From positions 7,648,298 through 7,712,297 of the forward strand of contig NC_079500.1 of NCBI RefSeq assembly GCF_030052815.1: a DNA stretch of 64,000 nt, in the 5' to 3' direction. Made by a program: the position numbers and the translations under genes. The notes under the pieces were generated by a model. The model was not told the DNA's origin. It searched no databases and saw nothing but the letters and a program-made list of their open reading frames with translations. Positions within the stretch are counted from its first letter, which is position 1. The number at the start of each line of letters is the position of its first letter. The DNA is from Hevea brasiliensis (lineage: Eukaryota > Streptophyta > Magnoliopsida > Malpighiales > Euphorbiaceae). This document shows positions 1-12,700 of the stretch, piece after piece.

Positions 1-194
1 TTTCAATGTCGATAACTACTGTAACACTCTCTCGGTAACTAGTTTCTAAGATCAGAGTTTTAACATGTTAATTACAGCATATTAGAAGCTTGGTTTATCT
101 TTCCAACTCAAATTATGAGTGGTTTTTCTGTTCTCAAAATTTTTTTTTAATGAAAACTTTTAACAATGCATTGAATATAATAATTCCTTTTCAG

Positions 195-3100
195 ATATCT
201 GTCAATTGTTAAGGATGAGAGACTTGAAATATCACAGCCAGCTCTTGATCCTGCCAAGTCAGCAGTGTCTCATCCAATTACTGCACGTCAACCAAAATCA
301 AGGGTGCACAGGTCAGTGTAAATTAGTGTTTGGACTAACTGAAATGGTGGCATATCTTTCTACAAACTGGGGAGAGATCACACGATTTGCTATCAATATT
401 TTTTGCTGTAGATGAAGAATATTACAATTGAATTTTATAAATTGAAGGGGATATGACCATTGTGATTAAACTATTTGGGGCCTTTTCATTTGCTTGAACT
501 TTTTTAGGTTAAAAATTTAGTTGTTAACATCTAGGACCCTCATGCTTTCAAGAATTTAACAAAAAATAATAATAGAAAAAAAGGAACCTTCACTACACCT
601 TGTTCTGTTTTATTGTAACTAGTTTTTGCTGTTATCTGTTTGTCCAATTTGGTGGATTAGTTTGCTAAACTTGGGTGCGTCTACTGAAATTTGTTATTTT
701 CTGTTGAGAATTTAATTCAACATCTAATTTGGATTTCCTTCTCAATAGAGGTAAGGATTATGCACAGCTTATAGATTCTCTTATTCTGAATAACGAACAA
801 TCTTGGTTTTGGGTATAGAATGTGAGTTTGACTAGTGGTTACCTTTTAACAGAAGGATGTATAAATTTAAAGGCAGCGGAAGGTGTTATCACAACAGCAC
901 TTCTCCTCCTTGCATAGGGTAAATGATGACCAACTCTCATTACTTGTCACTTTGATTATTAAATTTATATCATATTATTTTCCTATCTACTTGTTGGAAA
1001 AGAGAAGGTTTTTTAATGAACTGTAAATAAGTATATTGCTTCCACAACTCAACTCAACTCAACTAAGCCTTTATCCCAAAAATTTGGGGTCGGCTATATG
1101 GATTCGCTTTTTCCACTCTGAACGATTTTGGGTTAAATCCTCAGAAATGTGTAATGCTTCTAAGTCATATTGTACTACTCTCCTCCAAGTTAATTTAGGT
1201 CTACCCCTTTTTTTCTTTCTATCCTCTAACCTAATGTGCTCTACTTGTCTAACTGGAGCCTCCGTATGTCTACGCTTCACATGACCAAACCACCTCAATC
1301 TCCCTTCTCTCAACTTATCTTCAATTGGCACCACTCCTACCTTTTCTCTGATACTCTCATTACGGACTTTATCTAGTCTAGTATGGCCACTCATCCACCT
1401 TAACATTCTCATCTCTGCAACTCTTATCTTAGATGCATACGACTCTTTCAGTGCCCAACACTCACTACCATATAACATAGACAGTCATATGGATATACGA
1501 TAAAATTTTCCTTTTAATTTATTGGGAATCTTACGATCACATAAAACTCCCGTGGCACGTCTCCACTTCAACCATCCGGCTTTAATCCTATGACTAACAT
1601 CCTCCTCACATCCCCCATCTACTTGAAGGACTGAGCCTAGATATTTAAAGTGATTACTTTGGGACAGTACCACCCCATTCAAACTAACTCCTTCCCTATC
1701 ACCAGTTTGGCCTTCACTGAACTTGCAATGCATGTATTCTGTCTTCGTTCTACTTAACTTAAAACCCTTTGACTCTAGAGTACTTCTCCAAAGTTCTAGC
1801 TTCCTATTGACTCCTTCTCGTGTCTCATCTATCAGAACAATATCATCCGCAAACATCATGCACCAAGGAATACTCTCTTGTATATGTTTCGTCAGTTCAT
1901 CTAAAACTAATGTAAAGGTAAGGGCTTATGGCTGATCCTTGGTGTAATCCAATTGAGATCGGAAAATCTCTTGTGTCCCCTCCCACTGTGCGCACAATAG
2001 TAGTTGCTCCTTCATACATATCTTTCAATACTTGTATGTACCTAATAGATACCCTCTTTTGTTCTAACACATTCCATAAGATCTCTCTTGGAACACTATC
2101 ATAAGCCTTCTCCAAATCAATAAAAACCATGTGTAGATCTTTCTTCACATCTCTATATTTCTCCATCAAGCTTCTAATGAGAAAGATCGCTTCCATAGTT
2201 GAACGACCGGGCATGAAACCAAATTGATTGAGAGAGATAGAAGTATCATGACGTAGTCGATGCTCCACAACTCTCTCCCACAACTTCATAGTATGGCTCA
2301 TGAGTTTAATTCCCTATAGTTTGAGCAACTCTGTATGTCTCCCTTATTTTTAAAAATAGGTACTAAAATACTCTTCCTCCATTCATCAGGCATTTTCTTT
2401 GAGTTTAGAATCTTATTAAATAATTTAGTTAACCATGCCACTCCCATATCTCCCAAATACTTCCACACTTCAATTGGTATTTCATCGGGTCCACAGTCTT
2501 TACCCACTTTCATTCTCTTAAGTGCTTCCTTTACTTCTAAAGATCGAATCCTTCTAGTATAATTTACATTCTTTTCTATTGTTCTATAATCTATATTCAC
2601 GCTATTACCATTTTGACTATTATTAAAGAGATCATTAAAATAATTTCTCCATCTTTCTTTAATGTCCTCATCTTTCACCAACACTTTTCCTTCTTTATCC
2701 TTAATGCACCTAACTTGATTGAGATCTTGACATTTCCTTTCTCTACTCCTTGCTAATCTATAAATATCTTTCTCCCCTTCTTTAGTTCCAAGTTTCTCAT
2801 ATAACTTTTCAAAGGCATGTGCTCTTGCTTGACTAACTGCCTTTTTTGCCTCTTTCTTTGCTATCTTGTACTGTTCATATGCCTCATTATTATCACATTT
2901 AGGTAATTTCTTATACCATTCCCTTTTTCTCTTCACTACCTTTTGTACTTCCTCATTCCACCACCATCTCTCTTTTGAGGGTGGTCCATGTCCTTTAGAC
3001 TCTCCAAGTACTTTTCTAGCTACTTCTCTAATCTTTGATGCCATCTGTATCCACATATCATTGGCCTCCATATCTAGCTTCCATACTTCAGACTCGAGAA

Positions 3101-5721
3101 GCTCATTTTTGAACTTCACTTGCTTTACTCCTTTGAACTCCCACCACTTTGTTCGAGCTACACTATTTCTTCTAACCTTACTTGAATTGTTCCTAAACTT
3201 GACATCCAAGACCACCAACCTATGTTGACTTGTTAAAGCCTCTCCTGGAATGACCTTGCAATCCTTACATAGAGCTCTATTTGTCTTCCTGGTTAAGAGG
3301 AAGTCGATTTGGCTTCTATGTTGCCCACTTTTGAAAGTCACTAAATGTGACTCTCTTTTTATAAAGTAGGTATTTGCTAGTATTAGGTCGTATGCCATAG
3401 CAAAATCCAGGATGCTTTTTCCCTCCTCGTTTCGACTGCCAAAACCAAAACCTCCATGAACATTCTCATAACCTTGCCTATCACTTCCTACATGTCCATT
3501 CAAATCTCCACCAATGAAAACATTCTCTTCATTCGGTATGCTTTGCATTAAATCATCCATATCTTCCCAAAACCTTTGTTTACTCTCACTGTCTAGTCCT
3601 ATTTGTGGGGCATAAGCACTAACTATATTTATTGTTTCTCCTTCTAGTACTAGCTTTACTAGTATAATTCTATCTCCTACTCTTTTCACAGCTACTACTG
3701 CGTCTTTCAATGTTCTGTCTATGATTATACCCACTCCGTTCTTATTTCTCTCCTTTCCGGTAAACCACAGTTTGTACCCTGAATTACCCACTTCCTTACT
3801 TTTCTCTCCTACCCATTTAGTCTCCTGAATGCAAGCAATATTCACCCTTCTCCTTTCCAAGGTATCCACAAGCTCCATTAATTTTCCTGTAAGTGATCCA
3901 ACATTCCAAGTACCAACCCTGATCCTCCTCCTATCCTGCTCCTTCCTAATTGGTCTCCTTCTATGATATCTTCTATTGTTTTCTATATCTATCTTGTGTT
4001 CTGTTCCACTATTTGTTCTACTATCTGTCCTATGGACTAACTTCTTTACCCACACCCGTCCATGATGTGGGAACCCTTGCTCACTTAACACCACACCCGG
4101 GCGCCGGCATGGCGCGTCGCTTTCGGTGAACGCCCTACACCCTTGCATATTTATCACTACACCCGGGCTCCGATGTAGCGCGTCGTTAGTAGAGGACGCC
4201 CCAACGTTTATATCATTTGAATCCATATCATAGGGTGTGACGAAATTTTTACGCTGGTTGTCACCTACCGCAACCCTCCTCCTTTACCCGGGCTTGGGAC
4301 CAAGTATATTGCTTCCACCCTGAAACTAAATTTTGTTAATGCAGTTGGGTGGAAATGATGGCACCTGTCTTCTCAAAGGCTGCTTGGCGATGTGTATGGT
4401 ATATGATCCAGGTATAGTTTCTGTCTCAAGTCTTTTTCACATTGGAATGTGAGGGGTGGTACTAGCTTTTGATAAAATCATACTCAGCAATCTATAGTTA
4501 AAAAACTTGACCAAATTTATAGCAGTGGGTGACTACTGATACTTGAAATCGTTCTGTGACATGATGATTAGGTATATTGCTAATCACATTGAATGAAACT
4601 TGGTAGAGCGGGTGGTATTCATTCTGACTTTAGTTATATTTTAGTTTAGATTCAGTTGCTAAAATCCATTCCCTTTTGTTAGTTAGGATATAGAATCGCT
4701 AATGAATCAAAATACACCACCTTACTTGGTTGGTCAGTAGAATATATTTGCACTGTCATCTCTACATCATGTCTGTCTTCGTAATACTCACTGGCTAAGG
4801 ATCTTTCACTTGTACAGAATGACTTGATCCATGCCTGGGGCCTGGATTTCCAGCTTGGTTATTGTGCACAGGTAACTTTCCAAATCCTATGAATTTCCAT
4901 GTGATTCCATGGGCTATAAATGTGATAGTTCTACTATTTTATAGGGTGATCGAACAAAAAATGTTGGCGTAGTTGATTCTGAGTACATTGTTCATCTGGG
5001 TCTTTTAACTCTTGGTGTCTTCAATGGAACTGAGGCAAGTCCTTAATGGAATATGTTTCTTTCATCATTCTATTGTATTTTCATCCATCACTTTCCATTA
5101 CCAAACATGTGTTAGTTCAATTAAGCAAGACAGCTTGCACTAGCAATGCTAAATGTTTAGTCTATCTCAATATTTATATAAGTTTCTGCTTTTTTGTGCA
5201 GTCTAATTCTCATTCTGGTTCGCAAGTTCATCTTTCTCAAGAAAAGCATTTTGCTGTAAGCTGCTCAACCTAATATATTTCTATAAATAATCTGAGCTTG
5301 CTACAGTCTTCTGAATAAAAAATAATAATAATAATAATAATAATAATCTTTGGTACTGCAGGAGCCATCGGAGTCCCATGTAGTTGATAACAGAGTAGAG
5401 GTACGCTCGGTTGATTATTTTCTATGCTCGCAAGCCATGTTCTTTTTTTCATTACGCATTGCACAAACTGCAAAATTATGTTCTTTTTGTTGTTTTTCCC
5501 TGCTTATTTATACTCTCAACAATATGCTTATTTTTCCTCAAATGAATTGACATGGATCCATTGGTTTAAGAACTAGTTATGGAGTAATGATATTTATACA
5601 GGTAAGAAGACAGTCCTACTTTGAAATGCAGATCTTCCGGGATAGATGGAAAAACGCTGTAAAGGACGACAAATGCTGGGTAGATCCATTTCAATACTTA
5701 GCAAACCAAACTAATAATTAA
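195..5721 (+). CDS. DUF707 family protein, 3' part (seven exons)
   Basis: Partial gene; the 5' exons lie before the window. Coding exons by frame and splice signals: 195-311, 4345-4411, 4818-4871, 4945-5034, 5202-5255, 5362-5400, 5602-5721 (stop TAA). The peptide carries the DUF707 C-terminal signature: WVEMMAPVFSKAAWRCVWY, then IQNDLIHAWGLDFQLGYCAQ, then GDRTKNVGVVDSEYIVH, ending in a basic RDRWKNAVKDDKCWVDP tail. DUF707 members are plant proteins of unknown biochemical activity, often labelled 'lysine-ketoglutarate reductase trans-splicing related' and usually with an N-terminal membrane anchor (not in this window). The intron 312-4344 holds an antisense RTE retrotransposon. The intron after 5034 starts with GC (GAG|GCAAGT), a GC-AG intron. 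All phases close, so the gene looks functional over the visible part. Confidence 0.88.
1046..4301 (-). mobile_element. RTE-type non-LTR retrotransposon, near full length
   Basis: A non-LTR element on the minus strand inside the DUF707 intron. It is flanked by an exact 17-bp target-site duplication, AAGTATATTGCTTCCAC, at 1029-1045 and 4302-4318. The 3' end (at 1046) consists of short tandem TTGAG-type repeats instead of poly-A, typical of the RTE clade. One long protein region carries an APE-type endonuclease followed by a reverse transcriptase. The perfect duplication suggests a fairly recent insertion. It lies antisense to the host gene. Confidence 0.92.
1071..4226 (-). pseudogene. RTE endonuclease/reverse transcriptase polyprotein, frameshifted
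   Basis: Read from 4226 downward, the first open frame (4226-2298) has the APE endonuclease motifs GTWNVGSL (residues about 105-112), CIQETKW (132-138), GGDLNGHVG and [10 protein letters not shown], then the RT entry region [15 protein letters not shown] frameshift near 2300 (one G fewer than the copy at 12365) moves the RT to 2301-1897, with [28 protein letters not shown] and [12 protein letters not shown]. After another shift comes 1859-1485 with the catalytic FADD box ([11 protein letters not shown]), then after a further break 1478-1071 with a cysteine-free C-terminal region. At least three lesions break the frame, so this copy should not be able to move by itself. Domain order (endonuclease, RT, no ORF1 seen, no RNase H) fits the RTE clade. 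Confidence 0.88.
5321..5347. repeat. (AAT)n microsatellite
   Basis: About nine AAT units in an intron of the DUF707 gene, shortly before the acceptor at 5361. Confidence 0.9.
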
Positions 5722-6748
5722 ACTTTATTCCCTCATATGAAGATTGGTGGCTACATTCATACATGACAGCAATAGCTTCTTGTACAAACCATCCATATGA
5801 ATTTTTTGTTCGAAAAAATCTCAAAACAGCAGAGGTAAAGTGTGTAAATTCTTCAAGGAGATTGAGATTGTGAATTTGTGATTTCTTGGCTGCTGCTGCA
5901 TAGCCAGTGGTGTTCATATCTGGATGATCTCAGAGAGATGTGGAACAGCCAATGCAGATTTCTGTAATTTTATGCTTCATTTGATCTTCTCATTCAAATG
6001 AGAAATGGCAGATATGCCTGATGTGTGATTTCCTACTTCCCACTTTCAAATTATTGATAATTTTTTTGAATTCTGTAAATACAATTTAATTTTGAGTGTT
6101 TTTTTTTTTGAGTAACTTCAAATATTTATAAAATAATACCCCTTCGTTCACAATGATTGGTTTACTTTTATTTTCACATAATTTAAGAGAATAAAATTAA
6201 TATAATTAAAGCAATAAATTTTATTTAATAATTTTTTAATATACTTTTCATTTTTATTATTTCATTTAAAATTAAATAACTTTTGGTATTAAATTATTTT
6301 TAAAATTAATGAATTTTAATTTTTTTAATGTGTATTAAATAGAGAATATTAATAAGTTAGTAAATAAGTTATTATTTTAAAAAGAAAGTGATTTACAATT
6401 TGAGATAAATGGAAAATAAAAGCAAAAGTTAATATTGAAATTCATCAAATGATGAAATTGTAAGGACGATATTGTAAGTGCGCATTACATACAAAATGAT
6501 GAAATTGTTAAATTTTGTAAAAATTTGGCCCAACTGTAATTATAGGTAAAAAATAGGTACTAAAAAGTAATTTTGTCAAAAATAAATTAAAAAAAAAAAA
6601 AAGAAAACCACAAACATCACATTTTTTTTTCATCAGATTACTTTATGGTCATTTCCATTTGAATCCTCTTAGGGTTTAAGGCTTGAAGCTCTCTCCGACT
6701 GTACTTCTCTTGCCTCTCAGACTCACACAAAGGTTCAACGGCCCAAAG
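5722..6748. other. Intergenic: DUF707 3' region and GRP23-like promoter/leader
   Basis: No protein gene seen. 5722 to about 6060 is probably the DUF707 3' UTR. 6060-6600 is AT-rich with homopolymer runs. The last ~100 bases contain the plant leader motif TTAGGGTTT at about 6670 just before the next gene's ATG. Confidence 0.5.
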
Positions 6749-9700
6749 ATGTCAGTCTACCGCCTCCTCCGCCACTCCACTGCCACCGCCGCCACCAACG
6801 CCAAGTCCTGTCAACCTCTAATTCGAGCCCTCCACTACCTCACACTCTCTCCCAAGACGACCACCTCCGAAACTTTTGACTCTAATGACCCAATCTCATC
6901 GTTATCCAACCCCATCTCCTCATCTTCTCTCCTCCCTATATCCCGCACCTACGCCTTTTCCTCCGCCGAAGAAGCTGCTGCCGAACGCCGTAGACGCAAG
7001 CGTCGCCTCCGCATCGAACCTCCACTCCACGCCCTTCAGCGCAATCCCAACCCTCCGCCTCGTGACCCCAACGCGCCTCGTCTTCCGGACTCTACCAATG
7101 CATTAGTAGGCCCGCGACTGAACCTTCATAACCGAGTGCAATCTCTCATTCGCGCCTTCGATCTCGACAACGCCTCCCTTCTCGCTCGCAACGCCGTCTA
7201 CACCAGAACTCGTCCCACTGTGTTCACCTGCAACGCGATCATCGCTGCTATGTATCGAGCCAAACGGTACAGTGATGCAATTTCGCTATTTAAGTACTTT
7301 TTTGAACAGCATGATATAGTTCCTAATGTTGTTTCGTATAATAATTTGATCAATGCACATTGTGATGAGGGGAGAGTCGATACGGCACTTGAAATCTATA
7401 GGCATATAATTGCAAATGCTCCGTTTAGTCCATCGCATGTAACTTATAAGCATTTGACTAAAGGGTTGATTGATGCTGGGAGGGTTGATGAAGCAGTGGA
7501 TTTGTTGAGAGAGATGTTGAACAAAGGTCACGGGGCAGATTCTTTGGTCTTTAACAATATAATTAAAGCGTTTCTTGACTTGGGAAATTTGGAGAAGGCA
7601 AATGAGTTTTTCAATGAGTTGACTGAGAGATGTTTGTGGTATGATGGCACAGTTAATGCAACATTTATGGATTGGTGGTTTAAGCAAGGGAAGGATAAGG
7701 AGGCTATGGAGAATTATAAGTCATTTATGGATAGGAAATTGAAGATTGCACCTCCAACTGGAAATGCCCTCTTGGAGGTTCTGCTCAGGTATGGGAAAAA
7801 AGAGGCGGCTATAGCTTTATTTGAGTTAATGTTAGATAACCATACCCCACCAACCAACCAAGGTGTTAATTCGGAAACTTTTAATATCATGGTGAATGAG
7901 TGTTTTAAAGAACAGGAGTTTGCTCAGGCAGTGGACATGTTTAGGAAGGCAGGGACAAAGCCTGGGTCAAAACCTTTTCAAATGGATGTTGCAGGGTATA
8001 ATAACATTATAATAAGGTTTTGTGAGAATGAGATGTTATTAGAGGCTGAGAAATTCTTCACAGAACTATCATCCAAGTCTTTGTCCCCTGATGTCACAAG
8101 TTATAGAATGCTGATCGATGCTTATCTGAAGGTTGAGAGAATTGATGATGCTCTAAAGTTGTTATATAAAATGGTACAGGAAAATTTGTGGGTGGTGGCA
8201 ACTTATGCGACAAGGGTGTTTAGTGAGTTGATTAAGAATGGAAAGGCAGTTGAGTGTGCACAGATTTTGACTAAAATGGGAGAGCGAGATCCAAAACCAG
8301 ACCCCTCTGTTTATGATGTTGTGGTGAGAGGACTATGTGAAGCAGGTGCATTTGACATGAGCACAAATATACTGGAGCAAATGATGAGATACTGTGTTGG
8401 TGTTCCTCCCACGTTAAAAGAATTTGTAACTGAGGCATATACCAGTGCTGGACATAATCAAGAAATTCAGAGAGTTTTTGATGAAAATAGGTGGAGGAAC
8501 ATGTCTAGACCCCCTCATGTGCAAAGACAACCTCGAATGCCATGGGGTTCTCAAATGGCAAGAGAGCAGCAATCTTCATTGCCTGCACGAGCACCATCAG
8601 GTCAACCTCAGATGGCAAGACAGCAACCATTTGGTCGCCAGCAAATGGAAGGTCAAATGGTATCAGGATCACCTCAAGCGCCATCAACACAACCATTAGG
8701 TTCCCATAATACTGCAGGACAGCAGCCATCATGGTCCTCTCAGATAGGACAGCAGCCATCAGGGCCTCATCAAATTGCAGGACAGCAACAATTGTGGTCT
8801 TCTCCAACAGGACAGCAGCCATCATGGTCCTTTCAAAGAGGAGGACAGCAGTCATCATGGTCCTCTCAAAGGGGGGAACAGCAGCCGTTAGCATCCCATA
8901 GCACTGCAGGACAGCAGTCATCTGGACCTCAAAAAATGGCAGGGCAGCAGTCTTCTTGGCATGCTCAATTTGGAGGACAGCAGCCGCCATTGTCCTCTCA
9001 AAGGGGGGAACAGCAGCCATTAGCATCCCATAGCATTTCAGGACAGCAGTCATCTGGACCTCATCAAATGGCAGGCCGGCAGCCTTCTTGGCATGCTCAA
9101 TTTGGAGGACAACAGCCGCCATTATCCTCTCAAAGGGGGGAACAACAGCCATTAGTATCCCATAGTAGTATTGCAGGACAGCAATCATCTGGACCTCATC
9201 AAATGGCAGGGCAGCCTTCTTGGCATGCTCAATTTGGAGGACAGCAGCCACCATTATCCTCTCAAAGTGGGGAACAGCAGCCATTAACATCCCATAGCTT
9301 TGCAGGACAGCAATCATTTGGACCTCATCAAATGGCGGGTCAGCAGCCTTCTTGGCATGCTCAATTAGGAGGACAGCAGCCACCATTGTCCTCTCAAATG
9401 GGAGAACAGCAGCCGTTAGCATCCCATAGCATTGTAGGACGGCAGTCACCTGGACTTCATCAAATGGCAGGGCAGCATCCTTCATGGCATGCTCAATTAG
9501 GAGGACAGCAGCCATCACTGTCCTCTCAAATAGGAGGACAGCAGCGATCATGGTCCTTTCAAATGGGAGAACAGCAGCCCTCAGGAACTACACACACAGC
9601 CAGACATCAGCCATTTGAATCCATGCAAATGTCAAGACAGGTATCATCTAGAGACTATCAAAATCTTGGCACTTTTCATCTTGAGAAATACTTTTAAAAG

Positions 9701-12700
9701 TAATAACAAGACTAATTGACTAAAGATATCTCCAAAATAGTTTATCTGTAAATTTATAGATGACGAGGATGGTTATTTTTGGGTAGGACAAAGATGCCCT
9801 ACACAAATTTAAAATATTATTTGTTTGCTATGCATGCATGTCAACAAATCTATACCTCTCCCTTTCTGTTTTGTTTTGGAGATAATGATGTAACAATTTT
9901 TTTTAATCTTCTTTATTTTTTAAATCTGAAAATTTCAAGTAACAAACTAATGACGTTATTCTTAAGCAAGTAGCTGTTTTTAGTTTTTGTTATTTTTATT
10001 TTGAAAAGGTTTCACCTGTTACCCTGCAGCTTGATCAATATCAAATTTCAATATTGCACTTAAGCCCAGTGTTCTGATGATGGTTTAAAAAATCTCACAT
10101 TTGGTTCTACTTTTAAGTGATACTAGACGGGATTCATGTTGGATTTATGTGTCGAGTCTGAGACCACAAAACCACAATTTGATTTTAGCCTTCTTTTTTT
10201 TTTTTGATAAGATTGATTTTAGCCAAATTGCTGCTTTAGAATTGCATTTCCCTTAAGGTTTCAGTTTTAACAACTGTTTCCCTGGCATTATTTCTATGAG
10301 TTCTTGTGTTAGTGAATAAAGTAGACAGTATATTATGTGGTATGCCAAAAACCTGCTTGTTGCTTGAAATTCCATTTTTTATTTTTTCTCTAGCACTTTC
10401 TCCGCCTAAGTAGTTTGCGCTTAGCCGGTCCCAAGCCTGGATAAAGGAGGAGGGTTGCGGTAGGTGACAACCAGCGTAAAAATTTCGTCACACCCTATGA
10501 TATGGATTCAAATGATATAAACGTTGGGGCATCCTCTACTAACGACGCTACTGTAGTGATAAATATGCAAGGGTGTAGGGCGTTCACGAAAGCGACGCCA
10601 TCTGGCGCCGGTGTGGTGTTAAATGAGCAGGCTTCCCACATCATGGACGGGTGTGGGTAAAGAAGTTAGTCCATAAGACAGATAATAGAACAAATAGTGG
10701 AACAGAACACAAGATAGACATAGAAAATAATAGAAGATATCATAGAAGGAGACCAATTAGGAAGGAGCAGGATAGGAGGATCAGGGTTGGTACTTGGAAT
10801 GTTGGATCACTTACAGGAAAATTAATGGAGCTTGTGGATACCTTGGAAAGGAGAATGGTGAATATTGCTTGCATTCAGGAGACTAAATGGGTAGGAGAGA
10901 AAAGTAAGGAAGTGGGTAATTCAGGGTACAAATTGTGGTTTAAAGGAAATGAGAGAAACAAGAACGGAATGGGTATAATCATAGACAGGACATTGAAAGG
11001 TGAAAAGAGTAGGAGATAGAATTATACTAGTAAAGCTAGTACTAGACGGAGAAACAATAAATATAGTTAGTGCTTATGCCCCACAAATAGGACTAGACAG
11101 TGAGAGTAAACAAAGGTTTTGGGAAGATATGGATGATTTAATGCAAAGCATACCGAATGAAGAGAATGTTTTCATTGGTGGAGATTTGAATGGACATGTA
11201 GGAAGTGATAGGCAATGTTATGAGAATGTTCATGGAGGTTTTGGTTTTGGCAGTCGAAATGAGGAGGGCAAAAGCATCATGGATTTTGCTATGGCATACG
11301 ACCTAATACTAGCAAATACCTACTTTATAAAAAGAGAGTCACATTTAGTGACTTTCAAAAGTGGGCAACATAGCAAATCGACTTCCTCTTAACCAGGAAG
11401 ACAAATAGAGCTGTATGCAAGGATTGCAAGGTCATTCCAGGAGAAGCTTTAACAAGTCAACATAGGTTGGTGGTCTTGGATGTCAAGTTTAGGAACAATT
11501 CAAGTAAGGTCAGAAGAAATAGTGTAGCTCGAACAAAGTGGTGGGAGTTCAAAGGAGTAAAGCAAGTGAAGTTCAAAAATGAGCTTCTTGAGTCCGAATT
11601 ATGGAAGCTAGATATGGAGGCCAATGATATGTGGATACAGATGGCATCAAAGATTAGAGAAGTAGCTAGAAAAGTACTTGGGGAGTCTAAAGGACATGGA
11701 CCACCCTCAAAAGAGAGATGGTGGTGGAATGAGGAAGTACAAAAGGCAGTGAAGAGAAAAAGGGAATGGTATAAGAAATTACCTAAATGTGATAATAATG
11801 AGGCATATGAACAGTACAAGATAGCAAAGAAAGAGGCAAAAGCGATTAGCCAAGCAAGAGCACAGGCCTTTGAAAAGTTATATGAGAAACTTGGAACTAA
11901 AGAAGGGGAGAAAGATATTTATAGATTAGCAAGGAGTAGAGAAAGGAAATGTCAAGATCTCAATCAAGTTAGGTGCATTAAGGATAAAGAAGGAAAAATG
12001 TTGGTGAAAGATGAGGACATTAAAGAAAGATGGAGAAATTATTTTAATGATCTCTTTAATAATAGTCAAAATGGAAATAGCGTGAATATAGATTATAGAA
12101 CAATAGAAAAGAATGTAAATTATACTAGAAGGATTAGATCTTTAGAAGTAAAGGAAGCACTTAAGAGAATGAAAGTAGGTAAAGCTGTGGACAGATGAAA
12201 TACCAATTGAAGTGTGGAAGTATTTGGGAGATATGGGAGTGGCATGGTTAACTAAATTATTTAATAAGATTCTAAACTCAAAGAAAATGCCTGATGAATG
12301 GAGGAAGAGTATTTTAGTACCTATTTTTAAAAATAAGGGAGACATACAGAGTTGCTCAAACTATAGGGGAATTAAACTCATGAGTCATACTATGAAGTTG
12401 TGGGAGAGAGTTGTGGAGCATCGATTACGTCATGATACTTCTATCTCTCTCTCAATCAATTTGGTTTCATGCCTGGTCGTTCAACTATGGAAGCGATCTT
12501 TCTCATTAGAAGCTTGATGGAGAAATATAGAGATGGGAAGAAAGATCTACACATGGTTTTTATTGATTTGGAGAAGGCTTATGATAGTGTTCCAAGAGAG
12601 GTCTTATGGAATGCGTTAGAACAAAAGAGGGTATCTATTAGGTATATACAAGTATTGAAAGATATGTATGAAGGAGCAACTACTATTGTGCGGAGGGGAC

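Noticed and set aside
2866..3228. Plus-strand open frame inside RTE copy 1 (and its twin at 11457-11819)
   Set aside because: Antisense of the RTE coding region, present in both copies only because the elements are alike.
6683..6748. In-frame extension of the GRP23-like frame upstream of 6749
   Set aside because: It begins with TTG and has no ATG; plant translation would start at the ATG at 6749.
7286..7687. Minus-strand open frame of 133 codons within the PPR region
   Set aside because: Shadow of the GRP23-like coding exon; no recognisable protein.
8505..9551. Long open frame (348 codons) on the minus strand across the GRP23 repeat region
   Set aside because: It is the mirror of the 132-bp coding repeat; a repeat length divisible by three keeps all frames open. 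Its translation is low-complexity with no domain.
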